DNA of 13,990 bases. Origin: Bacteroidota bacterium. GTDB lineage: Bacteria; Bacteroidota; Bacteroidia; Bacteroidales; VadinHA17. The notes under the pieces are model-generated. The model had not been told where the DNA came from, did not search any database, and was given only the letters and a program-made list of their open reading frames with translations. Both the position numbers and the translations under genes were made by a program. The stretch lies in contig JAEYZD010000086.1 in assembly GCA_023430725.1 (NCBI GenBank), forward strand, positions 1 to 13,990, read 5' to 3'. This document shows positions 1 through 6,830 of this stretch, piece after piece; the stretch's first letter is position 1; each line of letters begins with the position of its first letter.

Positions 1-2062
1 TCAGTGCCCTCATCTCTGCCTCCTGTGCATTGGTGGAAGAAGCCCCGTGACCACCCTCTATCGTTTCATGATAATACAGGGGATGACCCATGTCAATCAT
101 CTTTGCTGCCATCTTACGGGCATGACCGGGGTGAACCCGGTCATCCCTGGTTGAGGTGATGAACAGCGGGGTGGGATACTTCACATCCTTCTTTACATTC
201 TGGTAGGGTGAATATTTGCTTATGAATGCCCGGTCCTCCGGCACGTCGGGATTGCCGTACTCGTCCATCCAGCTCGCACCGGCCAGAAGCTTGTTGTACC
301 TCATCATATCAAGCAGGGGAGCGCCGATGACAACAGCATTCCATAGATCGGGCCTCTGCGTCATCGCAACACCGGCCAGCAAACCTCCGTTGCTCCATCC
401 ATAGAATCCCATCCGCTCAGGTGTGGAGATCTTCAGCCTGATAAGGTCCTCGGCAACCGCAAACAGATCATCATATGCATTCTGCCTCTTTTCGCGAAGA
501 GCCGAATGGTGCCATTCAGGCCCGAATTCACCGCCGCCGCGAATGTTGGCAATAACATAAATTCCTCCCTTCTCAAGCCAGCCGATGCCTGTCAGTGAAC
601 TGTAGCCGGGACGGGTTGCACTGTTGAACCCGCCATACGCGTAGACAAGGGTGGGATTGCTGCCGTCATATGCCATGTCAGAAGGATGAACTATGAAGTA
701 GGGGATCTTCGTTCCGTCTTTTGAAATTGCTTCATTCTGAACTATCTGAACATTTGATGCATCAAAGTAATCTTTCTGTTTCCGGATAGCCTTTATCTCC
801 TTGCCGTCACCGTAGAAGAGGGTGGTGGGCGTGACTGGATTACTGAATGTAAAGAAATATTCGTTGGACCTGTCATCCGAACCGGCAAGACCCACTGTGC
901 CAAACCCGGGTACCGGTACCGCCTCTGTGACCCATCCTTCACCGGCAGGCCGCATGATCCTCAGCTTCCCCTGTACATTCTCCATCGTGGCAATCACTAT
1001 GAAATCAAGAGTTGTCATCACACCTGCAAGGCTCTCCCTCTCCCCGGGTTCATACAGTGTTTTAACCTCAGGCGTCCCGGCAAGGAACGATGATAGATTA
1101 TAGCTTATGAGAGTTCCCTTTTTATAAGTCGTGCCACCGAGAATCCAGTCAGACTGCAGGTAAAGCAGCAAATGCTCCATGAACATGCCACTTGTCTCGG
1201 CATCCCTGGGAATATCCAGTTGCTTCAAGCCGTCAGGGGTGAGAATGTAGGTTATGGATTCATAAAAGCCCACGTTCTCGTTCAGGAATACATATTGTTT
1301 TCCGTTGTACTCGCCTCCGCTTACAAAGACCCCCATATTGGTTGTATCGGTCTGGTGAAGAGTCACTGCCGTTGCAGGATCCTCTCCCCGTTTCCAGAGC
1401 TTTGCTATAGCCGGATACCCCGAGGAGGTCATTGTTCCCGCTCCGTAGCCGGTGGCTACAAGGATCTGATCCCTGTCGACCCAGGTTACGCTGCCCTTGC
1501 TCTCCGGGATCGAAAATCCCCCCTCGACAAACTTCTTTTCCACGGCATCAAATTCACGAACATAACTTTCATCCTTCCCTCCGTCAGAGAGATAGAGCAG
1601 GCAATACCGGTTTTCGGGGCCCAGCCATGATGCTCCACCGAAAACCCATTTCTTTCCTTCCGCTGCAGAAAGCTGGTCCAGGTCAAGTACCGTCTCCCAC
1701 GTCTCCTTGCCTGCCAGGTAATCTTTCTTAGGCATACGTCTCCAGAGACCTCTCTCGTTCTTCTCGTCCTTCCACAGGTTGTAGGAATAGTCTCCTGTAA
1801 TTCCGGGGTAGATGATCCGCTCCCTGTCATTCAGTACTTCATTGAATCTGTCTCGCAACTCCGTGTAAACAGGAAGCGTGGTAAGCGCCTCGTCAGAGAG
1901 TTGGTTCTGAGCCCGTGCCCAGTCAAGTGCTTTCTCGTCAAGCACTTCCTCAAGCCAAATGTAAGGATCGGAGTTGGCTGAATCCCCGCTCTTGCCGCTG
2001 CCGCAGCCGGGTAAAACAAGTGCCAGCATAATAAATGCAGTCAGGTTAGTTAATGGTTTCAT
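1..2062 (-). CDS. Lipoprotein prolyl oligopeptidase (S9A family), C-terminus cut by window edge
   Basis: Serine peptidase expected to cleave short proline-containing peptides in the periplasm. I checked the frame codon by codon: 687 codons are open from the ATG at 2062 to the left edge. The N-terminus has a lipoprotein signal with lipobox LPGC (Cys20), and the residues after it (GSGK) are not acidic. Next comes the S9A N-terminal motif DPYIWLEEV, a middle part that should be the beta-propeller, and the alpha/beta-hydrolase domain. Family signatures are YGGFN, NIRGGGEFGPEW and GWSNGG. The catalytic triad is Ser557 (GWSNGG), Asp640 (TRDDRV) and His672 (EGGHGA), at almost the same spacing as porcine prolyl oligopeptidase (554/641/680). 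Probably only about 20 residues are missing. The start overlaps the end of the upstream membrane-protein gene by 17 bases, so the two are likely co-transcribed. No SD is visible at the start. Confidence 0.95.
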   Translation of the reverse strand, partial: MKPLTNLTAFIMLALVLPGCGSGKSGDSANSDPYIWLEEVLDEKALDWARAQNQLSDEALTTLPVYTELRDRFNEVLNDRERIIYPGITGDYSYNLWKDEKNERGLWRRMPKKDYLAGKETWETVLDLDQLSAAEGKKWVFGGASWLGPENRYCLLYLSDGGKDESYVREFDAVEKKFVEGGFSIPESKGSVTWVDRDQILVATGYGAGTMTSSGYPAIAKLWKRGEDPATAVTLHQTDTTNMGVFVSGGEYNGKQYVFLNENVGFYESITYILTPDGLKQLDIPRDAETSGMFMEHLLLYLQSDWILGGTTYKKGTLISYNLSSFLAGTPEVKTLYEPGERESLAGVMTTLDFIVIATMENVQGKLRIMRPAGEGWVTEAVPVPGFGTVGLAGSDDRSNEYFFTFSNPVTPTTLFYGDGKEIKAIRKQKDYFDASNVQIVQNEAISKDGTKIPYFIVHPSDMAYDGSNPTLVYAYGGFNSATRPGYSSLTGIGWLEKGGIYVIANIRGGGEFGPEWHHSALREKRQNAYDDLFAVAEDLIRLKISTPERMGFYGWSNGGLLAGVAMTQRPDLWNAVVIGAPLLDMMRYNKLLAGASWMDEYGNPDVPEDRAFISKYSPYQNVKKDVKYPTPLFITSTRDDRVHPGHARKMAAKMIDMGHPLYYHETIEGGHGASSTNAQEAEMRAL

Positions 2063-2789
2063 CTTTTGAATATTTACGACTTCTTATCATTACGTTGATT
2101 GTTGCTGCGAGGATCAGTGCTTCCCCTGCAATGAAGAGGGGCCATCTGTAGCTTTCAGGTATATAGCTTGTTATCATCTCAGCAAACCGTTCGCCTGCTG
2201 CCGGATCACCCTTGGCGCCAAGCGCCCCGCTGTCAATGAGAAGACGGGAATAATCCGCCATGTAGGTGTAGAGAATAACAAGCGCTCCGCTGAAGACCAG
2301 TATCCAGTCCGAAACCCCCAGCCTGATATAGTATCCCTTTTCCTGCCTGCCGATGAACAGGAGGGCCATAAGAATCATTGTCAGGGAGTTGATAACCGGC
2401 GCCAGTACAGGCCCCAGCCATGAAACGGGTATCAGGAAGAGCAGGTCCCAGGTGAGGAGCGAGGCAGGCCAGCCCAGAAGTAGGTTGAGCGCAACATAAT
2501 AGAATATGTCCCATACCCCGAAGGCAAAGAGGGCATAGAAGAGCCTCTGAAGCCCGTTTCTGCCTGCTAATATGCCTGCTGCCGCCAGCATCACCAGGGT
2601 GGCAATCTCCCTGATCCACTCAGCTTTGACCAGCTCTGAGGACATCAGCTTCAGAGGAAATTCAAATCCTTCAGGATAATAGAGTTCCCTGAGGTAGACG
2701 ACAACCATGCCTTCCAGGAAACCCATCGCGATTGCAAAGATGGCAAGCCAGAGGAAACGGCCTTTCCATTTCAGGGATGTATCTTTCAT
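2046..2789 (-). CDS. Multi-pass membrane protein of unknown function
   Basis: I do not recognise a named family. The 247-residue protein is predicted to span the inner membrane six or seven times, with hydrophobic stretches near residues 11-34, 58-76, 82-106, 111-147 (probably two), 160-181 and 214-234. Charged and aromatic residues sit inside or at the edges of these segments: Glu26 in GFLEGMVVVYL, Trp93-Asp94 in VWDIFYY, Trp114-Asp115 in TWDLLFL, Asp161-Trp162 and Glu223. Such residues are unlikely in purely structural helices and hint at a ligand, ion or cofactor site; that is inference. The motif YLRELYYPEGFEFPL after the first helix looks like a family signature. There is no signal peptide. 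The gene starts 24 bases after the 5-alpha-reductase gene ends and overlaps the peptidase start by 17 bases, so it sits in the middle of a three-gene operon. Confidence 0.85.
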   Translation of the reverse strand: MKDTSLKWKGRFLWLAIFAIAMGFLEGMVVVYLRELYYPEGFEFPLKLMSSELVKAEWIREIATLVMLAAAGILAGRNGLQRLFYALFAFGVWDIFYYVALNLLLGWPASLLTWDLLFLIPVSWLGPVLAPVINSLTMILMALLFIGRQEKGYYIRLGVSDWILVFSGALVILYTYMADYSRLLIDSGALGAKGDPAAGERFAEMITSYIPESYRWPLFIAGEALILAATINVMIRSRKYSKDETIN

Positions 2790-2813
2790 GTTGTTCAGAA
2801 TTAGCGGGGGAAA

Positions 2814-3572
2814 TTACAAAATATAAGGAATAACCGCTTTCCTTCCGGCAGGGTATTCCTCAAAATGCCCTTTGTACCACCTGTGGTGCGACAGCGCCCT
2901 CGGAACGAGATTGCAGAAGGTCCAGATGAAGAAGGAGAGAGCAGGCAACGACCAGCAGAGAAGTGCATAACCCCCCCACTCAACGATTTCACCAAACAGG
3001 TTTGGACATGAGACTCTCTCAAACAATCCTCCGCGCGGGATCTGGTAGCCATTGCTTGTTTTCTTTCTCAGGTGAATAAGCCTGTTATCGGAGGTGATGT
3101 TTACAGCCATACCGGTGAGGAAGATAAGCAACCCGGCGATGAAACGGGGATCAGTCAGCCATGCCGCACTGTATTGCGTTTGAAGTGTCCCTGTGAAGTA
3201 TCCGAGGAAACCGGCATTCGCAAAATTAAATAAGATCGCCATCAGCGCCACCACTAACGGCATCTCCTTGCCACGCGTCCTTATCCGCATCGGGTAGATG
3301 ATTGCCCGGTTGGTGTAGTGTGCCAGGTAAAGCCCGGTTATAATCCAAACCGTCAGTGTTTTTGGAGCAGTGCCGGTAATGACTAGTGTCAGAAAGATAA
3401 GCGGTGCGGGAAGCTCCATTATAAACCAGCCAAGCCTGTCGGGGATCGTCACACCCCAGGATCTCTTCGAATGCCGCCCGAAAGGAGCTGTAATGAACAG
3501 CAATACGATGAATATGACAATGGCCACTGAGATCCACAGCCAGACCATAAAGTCGAAGAGAGTCTTTTCCAT
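2814..3572 (-). CDS. 3-oxo-5-alpha-steroid 4-dehydrogenase (steroid 5-alpha-reductase) family protein
   Basis: Integral-membrane NADPH-dependent reductase of the SRD5A family (PF02544 type), which reduces the C4-C5 double bond of 3-oxo-4-ene steroids or related polyprenoid and enoyl lipids. From the chosen start it has 252 residues, close to human SRD5A1 (259). Motifs in order are APFGRH (29-34), MELPAP (52-57), HYTNR (85-89), SDNRLIHLRK (161-170), YQIPRGGLFE (176-185), FGEIVEWGGYAL (193-204), SHHRWY (228-233), HFEEYP (236-241) and the end VIPYIL. Glu53 and Tyr86 match the catalytic Glu57/Tyr91 pair of human SRD5A2. An ATG 24 codons further upstream (3644) is open, but that extension is polar, unlike the family N-terminus, and falls within the inverted-repeat region, so I prefer 3572. 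The natural substrate cannot be told from sequence. It is the first gene of the left operon, divergent from the hydrolase at 3762. Confidence 0.92.
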   Translation of the reverse strand: MEKTLFDFMVWLWISVAIVIFIVLLFITAPFGRHSKRSWGVTIPDRLGWFIMELPAPLIFLTLVITGTAPKTLTVWIITGLYLAHYTNRAIIYPMRIRTRGKEMPLVVALMAILFNFANAGFLGYFTGTLQTQYSAAWLTDPRFIAGLLIFLTGMAVNITSDNRLIHLRKKTSNGYQIPRGGLFERVSCPNLFGEIVEWGGYALLCWSLPALSFFIWTFCNLVPRALSHHRWYKGHFEEYPAGRKAVIPYIL

Positions 3573-3589
3573 ATGTTCAGGTTTGCAGT

Positions 3590-3624
3590 TGCCAGAATCA
3601 GCTGTTTTAATCCGGTTTCTGGCA
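3590..3624. promoter_or_regulatory. Inverted repeat IR1, TGCCAGAA/TTCTGGCA
   Basis: Perfect 8-base arms at 3590-3597 and 3617-3624 with a 19-base spacer; one G-T pair and one G-C pair extend the stem outward. It ends 17 bases upstream of the reductase ATG at 3572. Its right arm overlaps the left arm of IR2, so the two hairpins cannot form together. It could be an operator or part of a leader-RNA switch; the sequence alone does not decide. Confidence 0.45.
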
Positions 3625-3659
3625 GCACATTGTAAAAATAACAATCATTTCGAAACCGG
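3612..3659. promoter_or_regulatory. Inverted repeat IR2, CCGGTTTC/GAAACCGG, with nested ATTGT/ACAAT
   Basis: Perfect 8-base arms at 3612-3619 and 3652-3659 flank a 32-base AT-rich interior. Nested almost concentrically inside is ATTGT (3629-3633), seven bases, ACAAT (3641-3645). The nested pair encloses TAAAAATA, which on the minus strand reads TATTTTTA and loosely resembles a Bacteroidota -7 box; I found no matching -33 element. It is likely a regulatory site of the reductase operon. Confidence 0.4.
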
Positions 3660-3679
3660 TACTTATGAAAATGGCACCG

Positions 3680-3709
3680 TTGTCTCAGAAGGAAATATTA
3701 AGTAATTTG
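3680..3709 (+). promoter_or_regulatory. Possible Bacteroidota-type promoter for the hydrolase gene
   Basis: TTG at 3680-3682 is followed after 20 bases by TAATTTG at 3703-3709. This approximates the Bacteroidota primary-sigma consensus TTTG, 19-21 bases, TAnnTTTG, with one base missing in each box. It lies about 50 bases upstream of the ATG at 3762. The match is weak and unsupported by any start-site data. Confidence 0.25.
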
Positions 3710-3743
3710 GCATCGTCCGGGGCTTGCAGTTCCGGGTGCCAAA
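3706..3743. promoter_or_regulatory. Inverted repeat IR4, TTTGGCA/TGCCAAA, upstream of the hydrolase
   Basis: Perfect 7-base arms at 3706-3712 and 3737-3743, extendable inward by a G-T and a C-G pair, with a loop of about 20 bases. The left arm overlaps the possible -7 box and the right arm ends 18 bases before the hydrolase ATG. That placement would suit an operator or a leader hairpin for the plus-strand gene. Confidence 0.35.
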
Positions 3744-3761
3744 CAATTCTAAAGACTGGAT

Positions 3762-4691
3762 ATGTTTTCACCAAGGGCAGCATTGGTTTTGTCAATGATA
3801 ATGAGCTGTTTTCTGAATACTTCAGGGCAATATGCTGTTGGTCACTCAACTATGGAACTTAGCGACGAAGCCAGGGGTAACCGGAAGGTGAAATTTGAAG
3901 CATACTATCCTGTTACGGCTCCGGCAGTGAATGAGACACATTCAGGAACAGATGACGGCAAATTCCCTGTGATCTGCTTTGCCCACGGATACCAGCACCC
4001 CGGAGACCAGTACGGTAACCTTGTTAACATGCTGGTCCCGGCAGGTTATATAATGCTTAACCTGACTACTTTTGAAGGTCCTTTCCCGTCTCACAGGGGC
4101 TACGCTGATGAAGTCAGGTTCCTTGCAGCCTCGGTAGCGAACCTGTACGCAGATACAGCCTCACCTCTTTACGGCATTGCCGATACTCTTGTCATCCTGA
4201 TGGGGCACAGCATGGGAGGTGGAGCGATGTTCCATGCCGCCGTTGATAACGCTGATGTTGATGCCGTTGTTGCCCTGACACCCTACGACATAAGGCCCTC
4301 AGCCATAGAGGCTGCCTCGCGTGTCACTGTTCCGACTCTGATCTTTTCCGGGACAAGTGACTGCATAACGCCACCTGAAAAGAATCACATGCCAATGTAT
4401 GAGAGTTCGGCTTCGGAGGACAAAACATATATCTCGATTATCAACGGATCACACTGCGGCATGGGTGACAGCCGCAAGTGCTTCACGGCAGAGCGGATAG
4501 CAGGTTGCAGGGGAGGGATGGACACCGAAGAGCAGACCGCCATCCTGGCTAGATACATGATACCCTGGCTTAATTTTTTCCTGAAAGGGGAGAGGGACGA
4601 CGGACTGATATTCAACAGCACTTTGGAAACTGACGAATCAGTCACCTGGCTGCAGTCGAGAACGCTGGTTAGAAAACTCCCTGAGCTCTGA
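3762..4691 (+). CDS. Secreted alpha/beta hydrolase
   Basis: Predicted periplasmic or extracellular esterase-type hydrolase of 309 residues. The N-terminus (MFSPRAALVLSMIMSCF, then NTSGQ) reads as a signal peptide with cleavage near residue 23. The fold markers are FAHGYQHPGDQYG near the oxyanion region (73-85), the nucleophile elbow GHSMGGG with Ser150, Asp200 in SGTSDCITPP and His231 in NGSHCGM, which gives a complete catalytic triad. Cys201, Cys232, Cys240 and Cys249 cluster around the active site and could form disulfides in an exported protein. It resembles dienelactone-hydrolase, chlorophyllase or PAF-acetylhydrolase-like enzymes, and the substrate cannot be assigned. An in-frame TAA at 3750-3752 makes 3762 the most upstream ATG in this frame. 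No clear SD is present. The gene stands alone on the plus strand, divergent from the reductase operon and convergent with the LolA-like gene. Confidence 0.88.
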   Translation: MFSPRAALVLSMIMSCFLNTSGQYAVGHSTMELSDEARGNRKVKFEAYYPVTAPAVNETHSGTDDGKFPVICFAHGYQHPGDQYGNLVNMLVPAGYIMLNLTTFEGPFPSHRGYADEVRFLAASVANLYADTASPLYGIADTLVILMGHSMGGGAMFHAAVDNADVDAVVALTPYDIRPSAIEAASRVTVPTLIFSGTSDCITPPEKNHMPMYESSASEDKTYISIINGSHCGMGDSRKCFTAERIAGCRGGMDTEEQTAILARYMIPWLNFFLKGERDDGLIFNSTLETDESVTWLQSRTLVRKLPEL

Positions 4692-4818
4692 ACCCTCTGT
4701 TTTTCGCCATCGGCTTTTCACTCTCTGCTTTTTGTCCTGAGTTCGGAGGCTTTCGCCCTCTACTTTTCGCTCCGCGCCCTTCGGTCAATGACCTTGGCCC
4801 TCACCCCTTCGCTCTGCG
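4692..4818. other. Convergent intergenic spacer with degenerate repeated words
   Basis: This 127-base spacer lies between two converging genes. On the plus strand it is pyrimidine-rich and repeats variants of C-TTTTCGC-C/T-CTCT at about 4701, 4714, 4750, 4763 and 4806. The spacings are irregular (about 13-14 bases for two pairs, 36 and 43 for the others), so it is not a clean tandem array. The only hairpin I see (GAGG/CCTC around 4746-4760) is short and has no U-tract, so I cannot support an intrinsic terminator. Confidence 0.4.
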
Positions 4819-5559
4819 CTACTTCTTCAGGCTGGCCTTTGAGAAGATGTGCTCCGGTATGGGTACATTGAACTCGATCTCTTCGATAATAAACTCTGTT
4901 CCCTTGCCATCGCGAAGCATGTCACGGAAGAGAATCTTTCTCGGATACCACCTGTTGCCGATCTTCTGCACATCAGAGAGCTCGGTTCGCTTCAGTAGCG
5001 TACCGCTCTTTGCATACATCTCTTCCCTCAGAGGAATATTCCGCTCCCGGTCAACCCAGAGCTTCATCCCCTGGTAGGCAATGTCAGGCACAATCGCTTT
5101 AAGATCCACCACCCAGCACTGACGGCCATCTACCGCTTCCGTACCTGTAACATTTGCATTGTACTGCCGTACCAGGCTGTTGTCTTCCATCAGATCCTCA
5201 TATGACAGATCTGATCCCATGACAGACTGGCGGAGCATGTGGCCGGCAATCTGGATTATACGGTCCGTGGAAGGGGAATAGATCCAGAGCTGCTCTTCCA
5301 GCTTCAGCATCTTCGTTCCCTGTTCCCGGGCCGGAAAGAGGTATTCAGTGAACGACTTCTTCTCGCCGGCGGTCCAGGTCTTCATCTTTACCGTATGGGT
5401 GCTCCTCCGGCCGTATATAATCATCGAGGAGGTGAATATCCTGTTCTCGGATGACATGTTACCGTCAATCTTTTGAAGGAGTTCCCTGCCGTCAGGATAC
5501 TGTGCCGAAACCGGTATAAGGCTGCATGTCAGCAGCATAATGGATAAAAATCTCTTCAT
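4819..5559 (-). CDS. LolA-like outer-membrane lipoprotein-sorting protein
   Basis: Predicted periplasmic carrier of the LolA-like superfamily (PF17131 type), which binds acyl chains or other hydrophobic cargo in a half-barrel cavity and ferries it across the periplasm. It has 246 residues with a signal peptide (MKRFLSIMLLTCSLIPVSA, cleavage before Gln20). The mature part has the alternating beta pattern of the family: SSMIIYGRRSTHTVKMKTW, FTEYLFPAREQGTKML, LWIYSPSTDRIIQIAG, MGSDLSYEDLM and YQGMKLWVDRERNIPLREEMY. The segment PAREQGTKMLKLEEQLWIY is typical of this subgroup, not of E. coli LolA. Its start overlaps the second permease stop by four bases (ATGA), so the two are translationally coupled. 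It is the last gene of the eight-gene operon. The location beside FtsX permeases suggests it takes cargo from that transporter; whether the cargo is lipoprotein or lipid is unknown. Confidence 0.9.
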   Translation of the reverse strand: MKRFLSIMLLTCSLIPVSAQYPDGRELLQKIDGNMSSENRIFTSSMIIYGRRSTHTVKMKTWTAGEKKSFTEYLFPAREQGTKMLKLEEQLWIYSPSTDRIIQIAGHMLRQSVMGSDLSYEDLMEDNSLVRQYNANVTGTEAVDGRQCWVVDLKAIVPDIAYQGMKLWVDRERNIPLREEMYAKSGTLLKRTELSDVQKIGNRWYPRKILFRDMLRDGKGTEFIIEEIEFNVPIPEHIFSKASLKK

Positions 5560-6830
5560 GATTCAAGCTCTTTGAATAGTTGTGCTGTCTGTCTTTTGTA
5601 GATGCCGGCCCCTGCAAGCATGGTGCCAATCTGGGTTGAGACAAAACCGGGGATGAAGCCTGCCAGCCATGTCCACGGTGTGATCTGAGCCCTGAAGACC
5701 CGTGGCATCATGATAGATGCGTTCTTCATCATCATCCCGAGGTCAACTCCATGCTCCTGGAGATAATAGGCTATCAGCATCCCGAAGGCCAGTCCGGTCA
5801 GTGAAGCAAAAAAACCGATGATGAGTGATTCAAGAAGCATGGTTTTATATACATGGCTTTTCTCTTCACCTATTGCAAGTCTCATGCCGAACTCGCCGTA
5901 TCTTCTCAGTCCGCCGAGCAGACCTGCATTCCACAGTATCAGTGACATGGCAAGAATGAAAACGGCAATGAGGATATTCTGAAGCTTGCCGGAGTACTCC
6001 ACCAGGAAACCCATGTTGTTCTGCTCAGACAGGGCTTTCATTACAGGAGAAAACTCATCCGCCTCTGAATAGTACCTGGAATTGAAGCTTTTCGTGACCA
6101 CAGCCGCCAGCTCGTCGGAATAGACGCCTGACCTGAAAAACCCGAGCACCTCTCCTGTTGCATCGGCCATGTTGAGTGCTTCTCTTGTGTCGCTGAGGTC
6201 TGCTATAAGTGTCCCCCTGTCGAGGGCCGTGGTTCCGAACTCAACCGTACCGCTGAGAATGAAGTTGTACATAGTCAACTCTCCAAGCATGCTCGTCCCC
6301 ACAAGTGTGAAGGTATCCCCGGTCTTAAGTCCCAGCTTTCCTGCAAACTCGCTGCTCAGCAACGCTTCCTTCCCCGTGGCCGGCAGCCTGCCGCTCCGGA
6401 TAGAGGAGGGAATGTTCATTCTCTCCATCTCGGCATTATTGCCCGAGAGCAGGTCAATTGCAATACCCATCGCCGGTCCCTGCGCCCTTGTCTCGCCTGT
6501 GCTGTCCGGGACATCTATCAGGCCGGCGAAATAGATCCGGCTTGCAAAATCCATCTCAGGATAAGCAAGGGAGATGGCATCAAGCAGAGTATCCGCACCT
6601 AGGATGGCCAGGTCATTGGGCGACTGAGCGGCGTTTTCAGCATAGGCCCTTGTCATGACTTTGACATGCCCTGATGAAAACCTGGCGCTGAATTCAATGC
6701 TGTTGTTTATGACTCCCGTGATCCAGGCATGGAAGACGACTGTAAGCATCACTCCGATCGTGGTCACCAGAAAGGGGAGAAGACTCCTGTTCCTGTCCCT
6801 TATTAGTCCCTTGAAGAGAAATCTTATCAT
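5556..6830 (-). CDS. FtsX/LolCE-type ABC transporter permease 2
   Basis: Inner-membrane permease of 424 residues with the MacB/LolC topology. A first transmembrane helix (about 17-40) is followed by a large periplasmic domain (about 41-280) and then the FtsX domain with three helices (about 284-308, 332-355 and 386-408). Family features are GHVKVMTRAYAENAAQSPND just after the first helix, GREALLS-like GKEALLSSEFAGKLGLKTGD, the cytosolic coupling segment RRYGEFGMRLAIGEEKSHVY (309-328), and the C-terminal YKRQTAQLFKELES. MacB/Lol-type transporters use the periplasmic domains to extract or push cargo without transporting it through a channel. It overlaps the upstream permease and the downstream carrier by four bases each. 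A strong SD (GGGAGG) precedes the start. It differs clearly from permease 1, so the pair probably forms a LolC/LolE-like heterodimer. Confidence 0.92.
   Translation of the reverse strand: MIRFLFKGLIRDRNRSLLPFLVTTIGVMLTVVFHAWITGVINNSIEFSARFSSGHVKVMTRAYAENAAQSPNDLAILGADTLLDAISLAYPEMDFASRIYFAGLIDVPDSTGETRAQGPAMGIAIDLLSGNNAEMERMNIPSSIRSGRLPATGKEALLSSEFAGKLGLKTGDTFTLVGTSMLGELTMYNFILSGTVEFGTTALDRGTLIADLSDTREALNMADATGEVLGFFRSGVYSDELAAVVTKSFNSRYYSEADEFSPVMKALSEQNNMGFLVEYSGKLQNILIAVFILAMSLILWNAGLLGGLRRYGEFGMRLAIGEEKSHVYKTMLLESLIIGFFASLTGLAFGMLIAYYLQEHGVDLGMMMKNASIMMPRVFRAQITPWTWLAGFIPGFVSTQIGTMLAGAGIYKRQTAQLFKELES

Noticed and set aside
1172..1630. 152-codon open frame on the plus strand
   Set aside because: It lies wholly antisense to the prolyl oligopeptidase gene, whose frame and catalytic motifs are clear; the translation has no domain-like pattern.
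3573..3644. Longer 276-residue form of the 5-alpha-reductase
   Set aside because: The extra 24 residues are polar and unlike the family N-terminus, and the upstream ATG falls within the nested inverted repeat, next to the only AT-rich promoter-like element.
3665..3862. Small plus-strand open frame ahead of and overlapping the hydrolase
   Set aside because: It overlaps the hydrolase start and signal peptide in another frame and crosses the inverted-repeat region; nothing in its composition suggests a real protein.
4744..4761. Hairpin in the convergent spacer as an intrinsic terminator
   Set aside because: The stem is only four to five pairs and is not followed by a U-tract on either strand.
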